The notes under the pieces were generated by a model. It made no database searches and was not told where the DNA came from. It was given only the letters and a program-made list of their open reading frames with translations. Of a stretch of DNA of 28,057 nt, positions 1-9,387 are shown one piece after another. This stretch comes from Muribaculaceae bacterium (lineage in GTDB: Bacteria; Pseudomonadota; Alphaproteobacteria; Rs-D84): assembly GCA_023665245.1 (NCBI GenBank), contig JAMPEH010000017.1, positions 1 to 28,057 of the forward strand. The letters are read 5' to 3'. Every line of letters starts with the position of its first letter. Positions within the stretch are counted from its first letter, which is position 1. Both the position numbers and the translations under genes were made by a program.

Positions 1-61
1 CAAATTGCACCTCAGTTTTAACTGAATCTTATATAAATTTAATGCTCCAGCCCTGAATACA

Positions 62-93
62 TTTGGAGGAATGTAGATTATTTTATACCTTTG
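62..93 (+). promoter_or_regulatory. Bacteroidetes-type promoter of the B12 operon
   Basis: TTTG at 62-65 and TACCTTTG at 86-93 are separated by 20 nt, matching the -33/-7 elements recognised by the Bacteroidetes primary sigma factor. Transcription would begin near 98-100, exactly where the cobalamin riboswitch begins. No other promoter of comparable quality was seen before the operon genes downstream, so this probably drives the whole plus-strand operon. Confidence 0.75.
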
Positions 94-99
94 CAGTAC

Positions 100-252
100 G
101 TTTTGGTTCGCGGCAACGCGATTAATAGGGAATCCGGTGTAAATCCGGGACAGACCCGCTACTGTAATTCCTACCACAACTCACCAGCACAATGTCACTG
201 TCAATTTTGATGGGAAGACGTTGGTGAGCAGGATAAGTCAGGAGACCTGCCA
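100..252 (+). promoter_or_regulatory. Cobalamin (B12) riboswitch aptamer
   Basis: The conserved adenosylcobalamin-riboswitch core is readable: GGGAATCCGGTG at 128-139, then the GACAG and CCGCTACTGTAA elements at 149-167, and the B12 box AAGTCAGGAGACCTGCC at 235-251. It lies between the promoter and the TonB-dependent receptor start at 385. Binding of a cobalamin would be expected to switch off the downstream operon, the usual behaviour of this class. The peripheral arm between 168 and 230 is variable and its exact folding was not determined. Confidence 0.93.
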
Positions 253-263
253 AAGCAAAATAT

Positions 264-359
264 GTTTTGTAGTTTTCGGGTAATATTACCACAAAACAAC
301 CATTCGCCTCTATGCTTTGTCGGGAGGTCGAATATGGTTTGCTGTAGTATATTGCCTCC
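264..359 (+). promoter_or_regulatory. Riboswitch expression platform with alternative hairpins
   Basis: The region between the aptamer and the receptor start contains stackable hairpins. GTTTTGT (264-270) pairs with ACAAAAC (291-297), enclosing the palindrome GGTAATATTACC (279-290). A stronger hairpin pairs 302-310 (ATTCGCCTC) with 324-333 (GAGGTCGAAT, one bulge). The GGGAGG at 322-327 could instead pair with CCTCC at 355-359, close to the start codon at 385, so two exclusive folds are possible. No U-tract follows a stem, so control of translation seems likelier than transcription termination. The pairing is seen in the sequence; the mechanism is inferred. Confidence 0.45.
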
Positions 360-384
360 ATAATATTTTTAGCAGCAGACCGAA

Positions 385-2742
385 ATGAGGCATTGCATCT
401 TGATAATATTGATTTTAGTTAGTTACTTGTTCCTTCAAGCGGCTAACCCTTCGTATATTTTTTCTGGCAAGGTAAAGGACCCCTCAGGTGAACCGGTCCC
501 TTATGCAACAATAAGGATTTCAGATAACGAATATGTTGCCGTGACAGATTTAGAGGGTATATTTGAAGTTACTCTCCAATCTGGAAATTATTCTGGAATA
601 GTTACTGCTGTTGGTTATAAATCAAAGGATTTTACTGTAGTACTCTCTCATAACACGTCACTTGAATTAGTCTTGGAAGAAGATGCCGTGGCTTTAAGGG
701 GAGTTAATGTATATGGCAAAAAGGCGTCCCAAAGATTAGAAGAAGGCGCATTCTCTGTAAATGCGGTAGAGATAACTCCAAACCTCAATAAAATGGTTAC
801 GCTGAATGATATCGTAGACCGGACGGCTGGAGTAAAAGTGAGAAGAGACGGTGGTGCCGGCTCTGATTTTGACTTGACAATCAACGGACTTTCAGGGAAC
901 TCTATCCGTTATTTCATAGATGGTGTTCCACTAGAGAGCAAGGGCACGGGATTTACTATGGATAATGTACCTCTTAATATTATCGACCGTGTAGAACTAT
1001 ATAAAGGGGTTGTTCCTTCACATCTGAGCTCTGATGCCCTTGGGGGAGCTGTAAATATTATCACAAAGAAAAAACGTCAGAACTTTTTGGATGTTTCTTA
1101 CGGCATAGGTTCTTTTTGTACTCATAATGGAGATATAACCGGACAATATTTCATTCCTGGTACTGCGATAATCATACGCCCTACATTAGGCCTCAATTAC
1201 TCAAAAAACAACTATATGATGAAAGGCGTCGAGGTATGGAGCGATAGGGAGGATAAGTATATTCTGACAAATAAGAAAAGATTTCATGACGATTACTTCT
1301 CTCTGTTCGGACAAATAGAAGTTGGGGTAAACGATGTGAAATGGGCTGACCAATTTTTTGTGGGTTTTGCTTATAATAAGGTTGATAAAGATATTCAGAC
1401 CGGAGCCATGCAGAACAAGGTATACGGCTAAGCGAGCAAACATTCTCATTCCTACAACATATTAGCTCGTTATATCAAACGGTGGGATAACATTTCAACA
1501 CGTGTAAACCTATCTCATACTTGGGATCACAGTGAAACGGTCGATACTGCGTTTCGCAAATATTCTTGGGATGGTACTTGGATACCTTCATCTGGCAACG
1601 AAATCAACAATAGGGCAAAGACAATCAGAGTATACGACAGACCGCTCACAATCATAAACGCAGGGATAGATTATGAAGTTAATGAGCATCATGAGTTCAC
1701 ATTAAATTATATGCTCAACCGCAGAGGCAATGACAGGCATGATGATGTCGACAAATTTTTTGAGCCATCTAATGACGTTGTAACGAAACATATCCTGTCG
1801 TTTACATATTCACAATCTTTCTTTAATCAAAGATGGCAAACATCATATTTTGTAAAAGATTACATAAATTCTCTTTCAATTAAGCAAACGGATGATATCA
1901 CAATAACAGGCGTCGATAAGATAGACACTGATGTAACCAAGAATTATTGGGGAGCCGGAATAGGAAGCAGGTATATGTTTTTTGAACCTGCTGCTATAAA
2001 GGCATCCTATGAGCATAGTGTGAGATTGCCGTTGTCCCGAGAGCTTTTAGGTAATGGCACTACCGTATATCCCAACCTTGCCCTGAGACCTGAGACCAGC
2101 AATAATTATAATCTGGGAGTGTTTGGTACTCTCTACTTTGGAGAAGGATCTCATCAATTTAGTTACGAGGCAAATGGATTCATAAGGCATGTGCAGGATT
2201 ATATCCGCGCTACAGTGTCGGAACGTGATGGAATGATGCAGTATGTCAACGAACCGGCCATTGATGTGAAAGGATTTGATTTTGAACTTTCGTATTTTTG
2301 GGATAACCGCTTGCAACTCACTCTAAATGGGAGTTGGAGCGATTCACGAGATCTGAAGAAATATAAGACTGATGGCAATCCTTCGGCAACCTACAAAAAC
2401 CGAGTGCCAAATCGTCCATGGATGTTTGGAAACATAGAAGGCTCCTATATCTTCCGCAATATAATAGATAAGACAGATAGGCTACGCTTGAACCTCGCTT
2501 ATCAGTATATCCATTGGTATTATCTGAATTGGGAAGCTTTTGGATCTGCATCGACAAAAGCACGAATCCCAAATCAAAACATTACTGACATATCCGCAAC
2601 ATATTCATGGCATAATGACAGATACAACATATCCCTCGAATGCAACAATGTCTTCGACAGGCTGGCGTATGACAATTATATGCTGCAAAAGCCCGGAAGG
2701 CGTTTCGCTGCCAAGTTCCGAATATTTCTTAACCAACTATAA
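385..2742 (+). pseudogene. TonB-dependent corrinoid receptor (BtuB-like), interrupted by TAA
   Basis: This is an outer-membrane TonB-dependent receptor, most likely for corrinoids because it is the first gene behind a cobalamin riboswitch. The reading frame has a signal peptide (residues 1-20), a carboxypeptidase-regulatory-like domain (about 24-105) and a plug domain (about 115-230, containing YFIDGVPLE and DALGGAVNIITKK), followed by the beta-barrel. An in-frame TAA at 1429-1431 (codon 349) stops translation early in the barrel. The same frame then reads on without a stop to 2742, with barrel-like strands and a final segment resembling receptor C-termini. The two open parts are 385-1431 and roughly 1432-2742; an internal ATG at 1711 would give only a barrel fragment. 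Full length would be about 785 residues, normal for the family. A fresh nonsense mutation or a sequence error explains this best. Confidence 0.85.
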
Positions 2743-2754
2743 ATCATAACGACA

Positions 2755-4032
2755 ATGAGAAAAGTAAAATTCCTTCTCTCGTCTTTCATGGCGATTTTCA
2801 TCGCGTTTGGCATGACAAGCTGCTCGAACGATGATGAACCGGATGTTCCGGACGATCCTACGCTTGTCCAAGACTATCACTTTGACCTTTGGGTGGCCCT
2901 TGACCGTCATGGTGGCATGGGGCGCGATGTGCAAACACTGGTTCGCAGTGTGAACTCACTCGAATCAGACCAACCGGAAATTACCTTTCAGGGTGAAGGC
3001 ACCGAGGTGAATTCCATCTTGTCACTTGAGACCATCCTTAAGGGTGCCTACTACTATCAGGTTCCTGTGTCAGGAGATCGCTTCGCAAAATATACTATCA
3101 CAGACAACAAAATCAATGTGGTAAAAGAACGTCGATTCCAGACAAACACTTACTCTACACGTAAATACACGCATGCTTGGATTAACGACAACACTCTCGT
3201 GATCATGGCATCAAACGGAGAAGGAAACAAAATCATCTGGACTAAGCTCAATGCAGAGGATATGACAATAATCTCTGAGGGCAATCTTGATGTCAAAATG
3301 CCCGATGGAGGCGAACTCTTCACAACCTCAGGCATTCTCACATATCGTGCTTCCGACAACAAACTTTTCTACTTCTATTATGCCAAAGGGGGAGGCAAGC
3401 GAGGGAAACGCGTTACTCCCATGATGACCGCAGTTATCAATCCATCGACAATGGAAGTGGAAAGCGATACTCCCTGCTTTCTTGACTGCGAAATGGTCGG
3501 CACAGCCTATGGAGAGTTGCTCCAGACAACTACATTCATCGACGACAGCAACAACCTCTTTATTGCCTGTGTAACAGATGATGCAGATGGCAACGAACAT
3601 AGCCATCTGCTAAAGATTCCGGCTGGATCAACATCGTTTGACCAGTCATACGATGGTTTCACTGCCGGTGGTAAATTGATTTCAATCATTTACATGGGGG
3701 GTAATGATGTCATTGCATACGCACGTGATGATGACAAGGGCACCTCTATTGATGACTTCAGTCATTACTATACTGTGCTCAATACCCAATCAAAGAGTTC
3801 TACCCCTGTAATGTATAAAGGCTCACGTCTGGCCTTTAGTAGCGGCCGCTTCTCATCACGTATGGCTTTTGTTAACCACAAAGCTTACATCGGTGTGGAT
3901 GCAGAGGGGCAGAAGCCTCAAATCTATATCTACGATGCCCAGACCAAACAGACTGTCCTCGGTGCTACTATGGCTCCGGGCTACTACTTTGAACAGATAA
4001 GAGTAGTTGAAGATGTGAAACAAGACTTATAA
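2755..4032 (+). CDS. Surface lipoprotein, DUF4374-like, probable corrinoid-capture partner
   Basis: The 425-residue product has a lipoprotein signal peptide with the lipobox MTSC (Cys23), followed by SNDDEPD. An acidic run just after the lipid cysteine is the export signal that sends Bacteroidetes lipoproteins to the cell surface. The rest is beta-rich, with repeated Asp/Gly/Thr turns, which suggests a beta-propeller; the closest family I recognise is DUF4374. It starts 12 nt after the receptor. In Bacteroides, B12 receptors work with surface lipoproteins such as BtuG, so a ligand-capturing role for the neighbouring receptor is a reasonable inference. The family name is moderately sure; the function is inferred from position. 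Confidence 0.7.
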   Translation: MRKVKFLLSSFMAIFIAFGMTSCSNDDEPDVPDDPTLVQDYHFDLWVALDRHGGMGRDVQTLVRSVNSLESDQPEITFQGEGTEVNSILSLETILKGAYYYQVPVSGDRFAKYTITDNKINVVKERRFQTNTYSTRKYTHAWINDNTLVIMASNGEGNKIIWTKLNAEDMTIISEGNLDVKMPDGGELFTTSGILTYRASDNKLFYFYYAKGGGKRGKRVTPMMTAVINPSTMEVESDTPCFLDCEMVGTAYGELLQTTTFIDDSNNLFIACVTDDADGNEHSHLLKIPAGSTSFDQSYDGFTAGGKLISIIYMGGNDVIAYARDDDKGTSIDDFSHYYTVLNTQSKSSTPVMYKGSRLAFSSGRFSSRMAFVNHKAYIGVDAEGQKPQIYIYDAQTKQTVLGATMAPGYYFEQIRVVEDVKQDL

Positions 4033-4044
4033 TTTTTTTCTGCC

Positions 4045-4081
4045 AATTCCTCCGGGGCAATTTAATTGCTCCGGGGGAATT
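4045..4081 (+). other. Intercistronic 16-bp hairpin
   Basis: Positions 4045-4060 (AATTCCTCCGGGGCAA) pair with 4066-4081 (TTGCTCCGGGGGAATT) around a 5-nt loop. Every position pairs if two G-U wobbles are allowed. No U-tract follows on the plus strand, so it is not a classical terminator. It lies in the 66-nt gap between the lipoprotein and the CbiK gene, the longest gap among the plus-strand operon genes, and may protect or process the upstream mRNA. Confidence 0.6.
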
Positions 4082-4098
4082 ATCCTATTTCGGTAACG

Positions 4099-4998
4099 AT
4101 GAAAAAAATAATTGCAATAATTTTCGTGTTATTTGGTATAATAACGGTTAAGGCTCAAAATTCGGAGAAGTTACCAGAAGAGAAAACGGCGATTCTGATG
4201 GTGCATTTCGGCACAACTTTTGACGATACGCGTGCTCTCACCATTGATGCCATCAACCAAAAAGTGAAGGAGACATTTCCAAAAGCCAACGTGTTGGAAG
4301 CATATACCTCACGCATCATAATCAATAGACTAAAGAAAAGAGGCATTTCTAAGCCAACTCCCCAAGAGGCGTTGCTACGGCTTGCTGCTGATGGATACAC
4401 CCATGTCATTGTGCAGGGTACAAATGTGATAGACGGAGTTGAAGCAGAAGTCCTAAGAAACGAGGCCGCACTGATGGCGCATTTCTTTGAAGAAATCAGA
4501 GTAGGCCGCCCGTTGCTTTATTCCGTAAATGATTGCGAGGCTGTTGCCAAAATACTGTCTTCACGCTACGAGAATGCCACTGCCAAAAATGGGGCTGTCG
4601 TTCTTATCGGTCACGGCACATCAACTCCGGCAAATGCCATATACTCCCAGATGGACTATATATTCACTTCGATAGGGAATCCGTCTTTCCATGTGGCAAC
4701 AGTCGAGGGTTATCCGACAATGGAAACTACTGTAAGGCGGTTGAAAGAAGCTCGTAGCAAATCGGTGACTCTAATCCCATTTATGTTTGTTGCTGGTGAT
4801 CATGCACGTAACGATATCGATGGAGAATGGAGGGATGAACTTACGAAAATGGGATTCTCCATATCATCTATTCTCGAAGGCTTAGGACAGATTCCTGCAA
4901 TCCAGGATATCTACATTCAGCATATCAAGGATGCTTTTTACGCGCCTGTGCCTGACGCCTCGAAACAAAAAGCAACGTATATAAAAGAGAATATGTAA
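4099..4998 (+). CDS. cbiK: CbiK-type tetrapyrrole chelatase with signal peptide
   Basis: This is a class II chelatase of the CbiK family, which inserts cobalt into sirohydrochlorin in the anaerobic B12 pathway. The metal-binding residues are in place: His172 (LIGHGT), Glu203 (VEGYP) and His235 (GDHARND). The N-terminus MKKIIAIIFVLFGIITVKAQ is a typical signal peptide, so the mature enzyme probably works in the periplasm. I chose the ATG at 4099; an upstream start at 4066 would add 11 residues and spoil the signal, and it sits inside the hairpin. The CobN-like gene follows after 4 nt. A periplasmic site fits poorly with de novo cobalt insertion and better with metal removal or exchange on imported tetrapyrroles, or with delivery to the CobN-like protein. 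The family is firm; the direction of the reaction is open. Confidence 0.9.
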   Translation: MKKIIAIIFVLFGIITVKAQNSEKLPEEKTAILMVHFGTTFDDTRALTIDAINQKVKETFPKANVLEAYTSRIIINRLKKRGISKPTPQEALLRLAADGYTHVIVQGTNVIDGVEAEVLRNEAALMAHFFEEIRVGRPLLYSVNDCEAVAKILSSRYENATAKNGAVVLIGHGTSTPANAIYSQMDYIFTSIGNPSFHVATVEGYPTMETTVRRLKEARSKSVTLIPFMFVAGDHARNDIDGEWRDELTKMGFSISSILEGLGQIPAIQDIYIQHIKDAFYAPVPDASKQKATYIKENM

Positions 4999-5002
4999 GA
5001 AG

Positions 5003-8000
5003 ATGGCAAGAGTCAAGAAATTTATACCATGCATTCTTACAGTGTTGGCAGTTGCATGTTGTGGATATGTATGTTACCAAACATGGTTTAAGCCTACAAA
5101 GATTCTGGTGGTGAATCCATTGCCGGCACAGGCTGCTAAGATTGTACTTAATAATGATAGCCATCATATAGAGGTAGTGTGTTCATCAATGGAAGATGCA
5201 GATGACTTTGATAATTATGATGCTGTACTGATGTATGGCCGTGGCCTTTATCTTGACTCACTTCAACTCCAGTCGCTCGACATAGCAGCCGGAAAAGGGA
5301 TTCCGGTATTTACAAATACATTGCGGAATTTCAACTATGTCGTGAATCATAATCTTGATTCGGCGCAGACTGTGACTCTTCAACATTACTTTTCCAATCC
5401 ATGTCGCGACAACTACCGCAATATGCTCCGCTACATGAGGACTGTTGCGACTCCCGGCCGCATCGGAGATATGGATTTCGACCTCCCGAAAGATCTCCCT
5501 TCCGACATGTATTATCATCTGGACGCCGGTCAATATTTTGGGGAAGCGGCTGAATTGTCAGCTTATCTGAAGGATAAGGGGGTCTATAATGACAAGGGGA
5601 AAAATGTGGTATTTATATCGGGGGTAACATTCCCAGTTGAGAACAACCGCGCCCACATAGATACGCTTGTGGCATGCCTCACAACCGCCAGGTATAACGT
5701 GTATCCCCTGTCGTCGTCAGGACGCAAACGTGTCAGGATGATCAAGGACGTGAATCCGGATGCAATAGTATATCTTCCGATGGGGCGTCTTGGCAACGAC
5801 TCACTGATCAATTGGGCATACGATAATAGTATTCCTCTCTTCATGCCATTCCCTCTGATCCAAAGCCGGGAGGAATGGCTCGATATTAACAATCCTATGG
5901 GAGGCGGGACTCTGAATGCACGTATTGTGGTTCCAGAAATTGACGGAGGGATGACTCCTCTTTGCATTTCAACGCAGAATCCGGGTAATGATGGCTATCT
6001 GCTCTATACTCCTGAGGAGGAACGGGTAGATGCCTTTATAGGACAGTTTAGAAGATTCATGAATTTGAAAGAAAAACCTAATTCCGAGAAAAAAATAGCG
6101 ATAGCTTATTTCAAGACTCCCGGCAAAGATGCTCTCCTTGCATCGGGGATGGAGGTAGTGCCGTCGCTCTATAATTTTTTAAGACGACTCAAAGCCGAGG
6201 GGTATGACTTATCCGGATTGCCACCGACAGTAACTGAATTTGGCAAACAGCTCATGGAGCAAGGAAGTGTGATGGGGTCATACGCCCCGGCCGCCCAGAA
6301 ATATTTCATGAATTTCTGCAAACCGTTATGGGTCGGAGCCAAAGAGTATGAGAATTGGGCAAAATCCACACTTTTACCTGAAAAATATGACGAAGTGGTG
6401 GCTCGTTATGGGAAAGCTCCGGGAACCCTTCTGGCCCGAGGTGACAGCATTGCCATCGCCGCATTGCAATACGGCAATATCCTGGTATTTCCACAACCTC
6501 GGCCTGCTTTAGGGGATGATGATTTCAAACTCTCGCATGGCGCTGAGGTTGTCCCTCCTCACTCCTATATCGCCCCTTACCTGTATATGCAGAAAGCATT
6601 TGATGCGGATGCCATGATTCATTTCGGTACTCATGGCAATCTTGAATTCACTCCCGGCAAGAACGCAGGTCTTTCCAAAGCCGATTGGGCTGAGGTGCTG
6701 ATCGGGAACCGTCCGCATTTTTACTTCTATACCACCGGCAATGTCGGGGAAGCAGTCATTGCCAAACGGCGCAGCCATGCGGTCATAGTCACCCATCTTA
6801 CCCCCCCTTATGTGGAAAGCGGTATGCGCCGGAAATATAATACCCTCATCGAAAATCTACATGATGCCATCGCCAACCCCAGAAAGAATACTCCAGGACT
6901 TAAGGACGAAATCATCAGCTACGGTTTCCATAAAGACCTGGGGCTTGACTCCGTAAAAAGCGGATGTTATACTATTGACGAATTGAAACTGGTCGACGGA
7001 TTTGTAGAGGAACTGGCAAATGAAAAAATCACAGGTGCCTACTATGTAATGGGTATCCCCTATTCAGATTCGGATATGCTTACGAGCGTTCTCGCCATGG
7101 CCGCCGACCCGCTGGCCTACAAAAGAGCCAAAGCCGATTATGAAAATGGAATAATCTCAAAAAAGAATCTTCAGGATTTCACATTTGTCAGCCACCACTA
7201 TCTTCCAAAGGCGAAAAAGGATATCGCTTCAGCACTGGCAGGAGCGACGGATGCTTCCGGACAGACATCGGAGGCCATTTCCTATCGCAGTCTGCTCCGG
7301 GAATCGGCAGGTGCCGAGATCGACGCTATGGTAAGAGCCTTGGATGGAGTGCCGGTTCGCCCAGCCCCTGGTGGAGATCCGGTGTTGAATCCCAACGTAT
7401 TGCCTATGGGGCGCAACATGTACAGTATCAATGCCGAAGCCACCCCCGGCTTAAAAGCATGGAACGATGGCGTTGTTCTTGCCGAACAATCTTTGAAGAA
7501 TTACTACTCTAAACATGGCGAATATCCCCGGAAGGTAAGCTATACCTTTTGGGCAGGTGAATTTATTTCCTCACAAGGGGCAACGATAGCCCAGGCTTTG
7601 CGTATGCTCGGCGTGGAGCCGGTGCGCGATGATCAAGGGCGCGTGGTGGATTTGAAATTGACTCCAAGTGCCGAACTCGGCAGGCCGCGTGTCAACATCA
7701 TGGTTCAGGTGTCAGGCCAGCTACGCGACATTGCAGGCTCGCGGCTGAAGATGCTCACCGACGCTGTGGCGTTGGCCGCCAAGAGCAAAGATGATGCTTA
7801 TCCTAATTTTGTAGCGGAAGGGTCGATGGCTCAGGAAAAAGATCTCGTGGAAAAAGGTGAGTCACCCCAACGCGCCCGCGAGCTGTCACACATGAGAGTG
7901 TTTGGTCCGGTAAATTCAGGATATAGCACGGGGATGCTCCGTTTTACTGAAAGTTCCGGTGAATGGGACGACCGGCAGGAACTCGTAGACGGCTACCTCA

Positions 8001-8890
8001 ACAATATGTGCGCCATGTATGGTGATGAGGAAAACTGGGGGAAAATGGATAAAAATCTTTTTAAGGCAGCCATCACCAATACCGACATGATAGTCCAGCC
8101 TCGTCAGAGCAATACATGGGGCCCCATCTCTCTTGATCATGTCTATGAATTTACAGGAGCCCTTTCTCTGGCTGCATCATCTATCAACGGAAAGGAACCG
8201 GATGCAATATTGGCCGACTATCGGAACTCCTATCTCCCACGGCTACAAGACACAAAAGGAGCTGTGGCGATAGAATCCCGGGCCACAATACTGAACCCTG
8301 AGTTTATCAGGCAACGAATGAAAGGAGGAGCCACCACGGCTCAGATGTTCGGAGAGATTTTCCGAAATATATTTGGCTGGAGTGCAACACGTCCGAGCGC
8401 ATTGTCAGAAAACATCTACAACGACCTTTACGATATATATGTCAAGGATGTGAACAATCTTGGAATCGAGGAGTATTTCGAAAGAACCAATCCCGTCGCC
8501 CTTCAGGAAATGACGGCTACGATGCTTGAAAGTTCCAGAAAAGGTTTTTGGAAAGCCGATAAGGCCCAGATTGAAATCACAGCTCATCTCCACGCACGGA
8601 TCACGGAGCGAAACGGTGCGCCATGTACAGAGTTTGTGTGTTCAAATAAAAAACTCCAGGATTTCATCGCCGGTCATCTTGATATTTCCGCGGCTGACAG
8701 ATACATCGATAATATAGCGAAAGCCACAACCCAAGGTCTGGATGCAAAAGTTTTGAAAGAAGAGCGCATGAAATTATTGCCCGATATGATATCCGCCAAG
8801 TCGCCTTACTTTTTGGTAGGAGGAATTGCCATATTACTTCTTTTGGTTGCATTTATTCTTTTCACCAACAAACGGAGGAAGCAATCATGA
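5003..8890 (+). CDS. Membrane-anchored CobN-like chelatase subunit (HmuS-like)
   Basis: The 1295-residue product belongs to the CobN/BchH magnesium- and cobalt-chelatase large-subunit family. Family motifs include HFGTHGNLEFTPGK (about residues 540-553) and LPMGRNMYSI (about 803-812). It has a membrane segment at about residues 7-24 and another at the C-terminus (about 1268-1287) followed by a basic tail, so the large central body would be held at the membrane, probably on the periplasmic side. Ordinary CobN works with the AAA+ subunits CobS and CobT, and none is present here. Instead it heads a small membrane protein, an ExbB-like and a DUF2149 gene, the layout of hmuSTUV haem loci, where HmuS is a CobN-like protein linked to iron removal from haem. 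Under a B12 riboswitch, its substrate is more likely a corrinoid or cobalt tetrapyrrole. Confidence 0.85.
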   Translation: MARVKKFIPCILTVLAVACCGYVCYQTWFKPTKILVVNPLPAQAAKIVLNNDSHHIEVVCSSMEDADDFDNYDAVLMYGRGLYLDSLQLQSLDIAAGKGIPVFTNTLRNFNYVVNHNLDSAQTVTLQHYFSNPCRDNYRNMLRYMRTVATPGRIGDMDFDLPKDLPSDMYYHLDAGQYFGEAAELSAYLKDKGVYNDKGKNVVFISGVTFPVENNRAHIDTLVACLTTARYNVYPLSSSGRKRVRMIKDVNPDAIVYLPMGRLGNDSLINWAYDNSIPLFMPFPLIQSREEWLDINNPMGGGTLNARIVVPEIDGGMTPLCISTQNPGNDGYLLYTPEEERVDAFIGQFRRFMNLKEKPNSEKKIAIAYFKTPGKDALLASGMEVVPSLYNFLRRLKAEGYDLSGLPPTVTEFGKQLMEQGSVMGSYAPAAQKYFMNFCKPLWVGAKEYENWAKSTLLPEKYDEVVARYGKAPGTLLARGDSIAIAALQYGNILVFPQPRPALGDDDFKLSHGAEVVPPHSYIAPYLYMQKAFDADAMIHFGTHGNLEFTPGKNAGLSKADWAEVLIGNRPHFYFYTTGNVGEAVIAKRRSHAVIVTHLTPPYVESGMRRKYNTLIENLHDAIANPRKNTPGLKDEIISYGFHKDLGLDSVKSGCYTIDELKLVDGFVEELANEKITGAYYVMGIPYSDSDMLTSVLAMAADPLAYKRAKADYENGIISKKNLQDFTFVSHHYLPKAKKDIASALAGATDASGQTSEAISYRSLLRESAGAEIDAMVRALDGVPVRPAPGGDPVLNPNVLPMGRNMYSINAEATPGLKAWNDGVVLAEQSLKNYYSKHGEYPRKVSYTFWAGEFISSQGATIAQALRMLGVEPVRDDQGRVVDLKLTPSAELGRPRVNIMVQVSGQLRDIAGSRLKMLTDAVALAAKSKDDAYPNFVAEGSMAQEKDLVEKGESPQRARELSHMRVFGPVNSGYSTGMLRFTESSGEWDDRQELVDGYLNNMCAMYGDEENWGKMDKNLFKAAITNTDMIVQPRQSNTWGPISLDHVYEFTGALSLAASSINGKEPDAILADYRNSYLPRLQDTKGAVAIESRATILNPEFIRQRMKGGATTAQMFGEIFRNIFGWSATRPSALSENIYNDLYDIYVKDVNNLGIEEYFERTNPVALQEMTATMLESSRKGFWKADKAQIEITAHLHARITERNGAPCTEFVCSNKKLQDFIAGHLDISAADRYIDNIAKATTQGLDAKVLKEERMKLLPDMISAKSPYFLVGGIAILLLLVAFILFTNKRRKQS

Positions 8891-9387
8891 GTGTTATTAT
8901 TATTATCTTGGCTGTCGCAGCGGGTTGGACGGATATGATAAAACTTTCGTTGTTGCCCAAGAGAGACATGCTTACATGGTATGTCGTCTGGATTGTCTTC
9001 TCATATTTCATCACTTTATGGCTGAGCAGCCTTTCCTTATCGGAAATACTCGTTTTTTGCAACCTTAAGGACATGATGATATTTGGATTCATCGAACTGA
9101 TATTGTTTCTCGCTTATCTTTTTTATAGAGGAATAGGAAATACAGTTCTTTACCATTACCCCGGATTGCTGATTCCATTCTCTATCGCGGCATTATCATT
9201 TGCAATTCTCCACATAATGACTGGCGTGGATTTCAAAATGACCGGGGTCATCGTATCAGGCATAGTCGCGCTCATACTGGCAGGGGCGAGCGTAATGCTG
9301 CGTAGTCTGCAAGACCTCAGGACATGGCTTTACATTTCCTCAGTAATAAATTTGATTATTTTCATCATGATATACGGCATATTATGA
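8887..9387 (+). CDS. Small polytopic membrane protein (HmuT-like position)
   Basis: The 166-residue product is almost wholly hydrophobic, with about five membrane-spanning segments and no recognisable catalytic motif. Its ATG overlaps the stop of the CobN-like gene (ATGA at 8887-8890), and its stop overlaps the next start in the same way, so the three are translationally coupled. Position between a CobN-like and an ExbB-like gene matches hmuT in haem-utilisation operons. I do not recognise a characterised function. It is probably a structural or channel component of the same inner-membrane complex. Confidence 0.75.
   Translation: MSVIIIILAVAAGWTDMIKLSLLPKRDMLTWYVVWIVFSYFITLWLSSLSLSEILVFCNLKDMMIFGFIELILFLAYLFYRGIGNTVLYHYPGLLIPFSIAALSFAILHIMTGVDFKMTGVIVSGIVALILAGASVMLRSLQDLRTWLYISSVINLIIFIMIYGIL

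Noticed and set aside
12..25. Short inverted repeat TCAGTT/AACTGA as a terminator
   Set aside because: Only six base pairs, two-base loop, AT-rich and no U-tract.
122..361. Minus-strand 79-codon frame across the first riboswitch
   Set aside because: It overlaps the conserved aptamer core completely and has no protein-like features.
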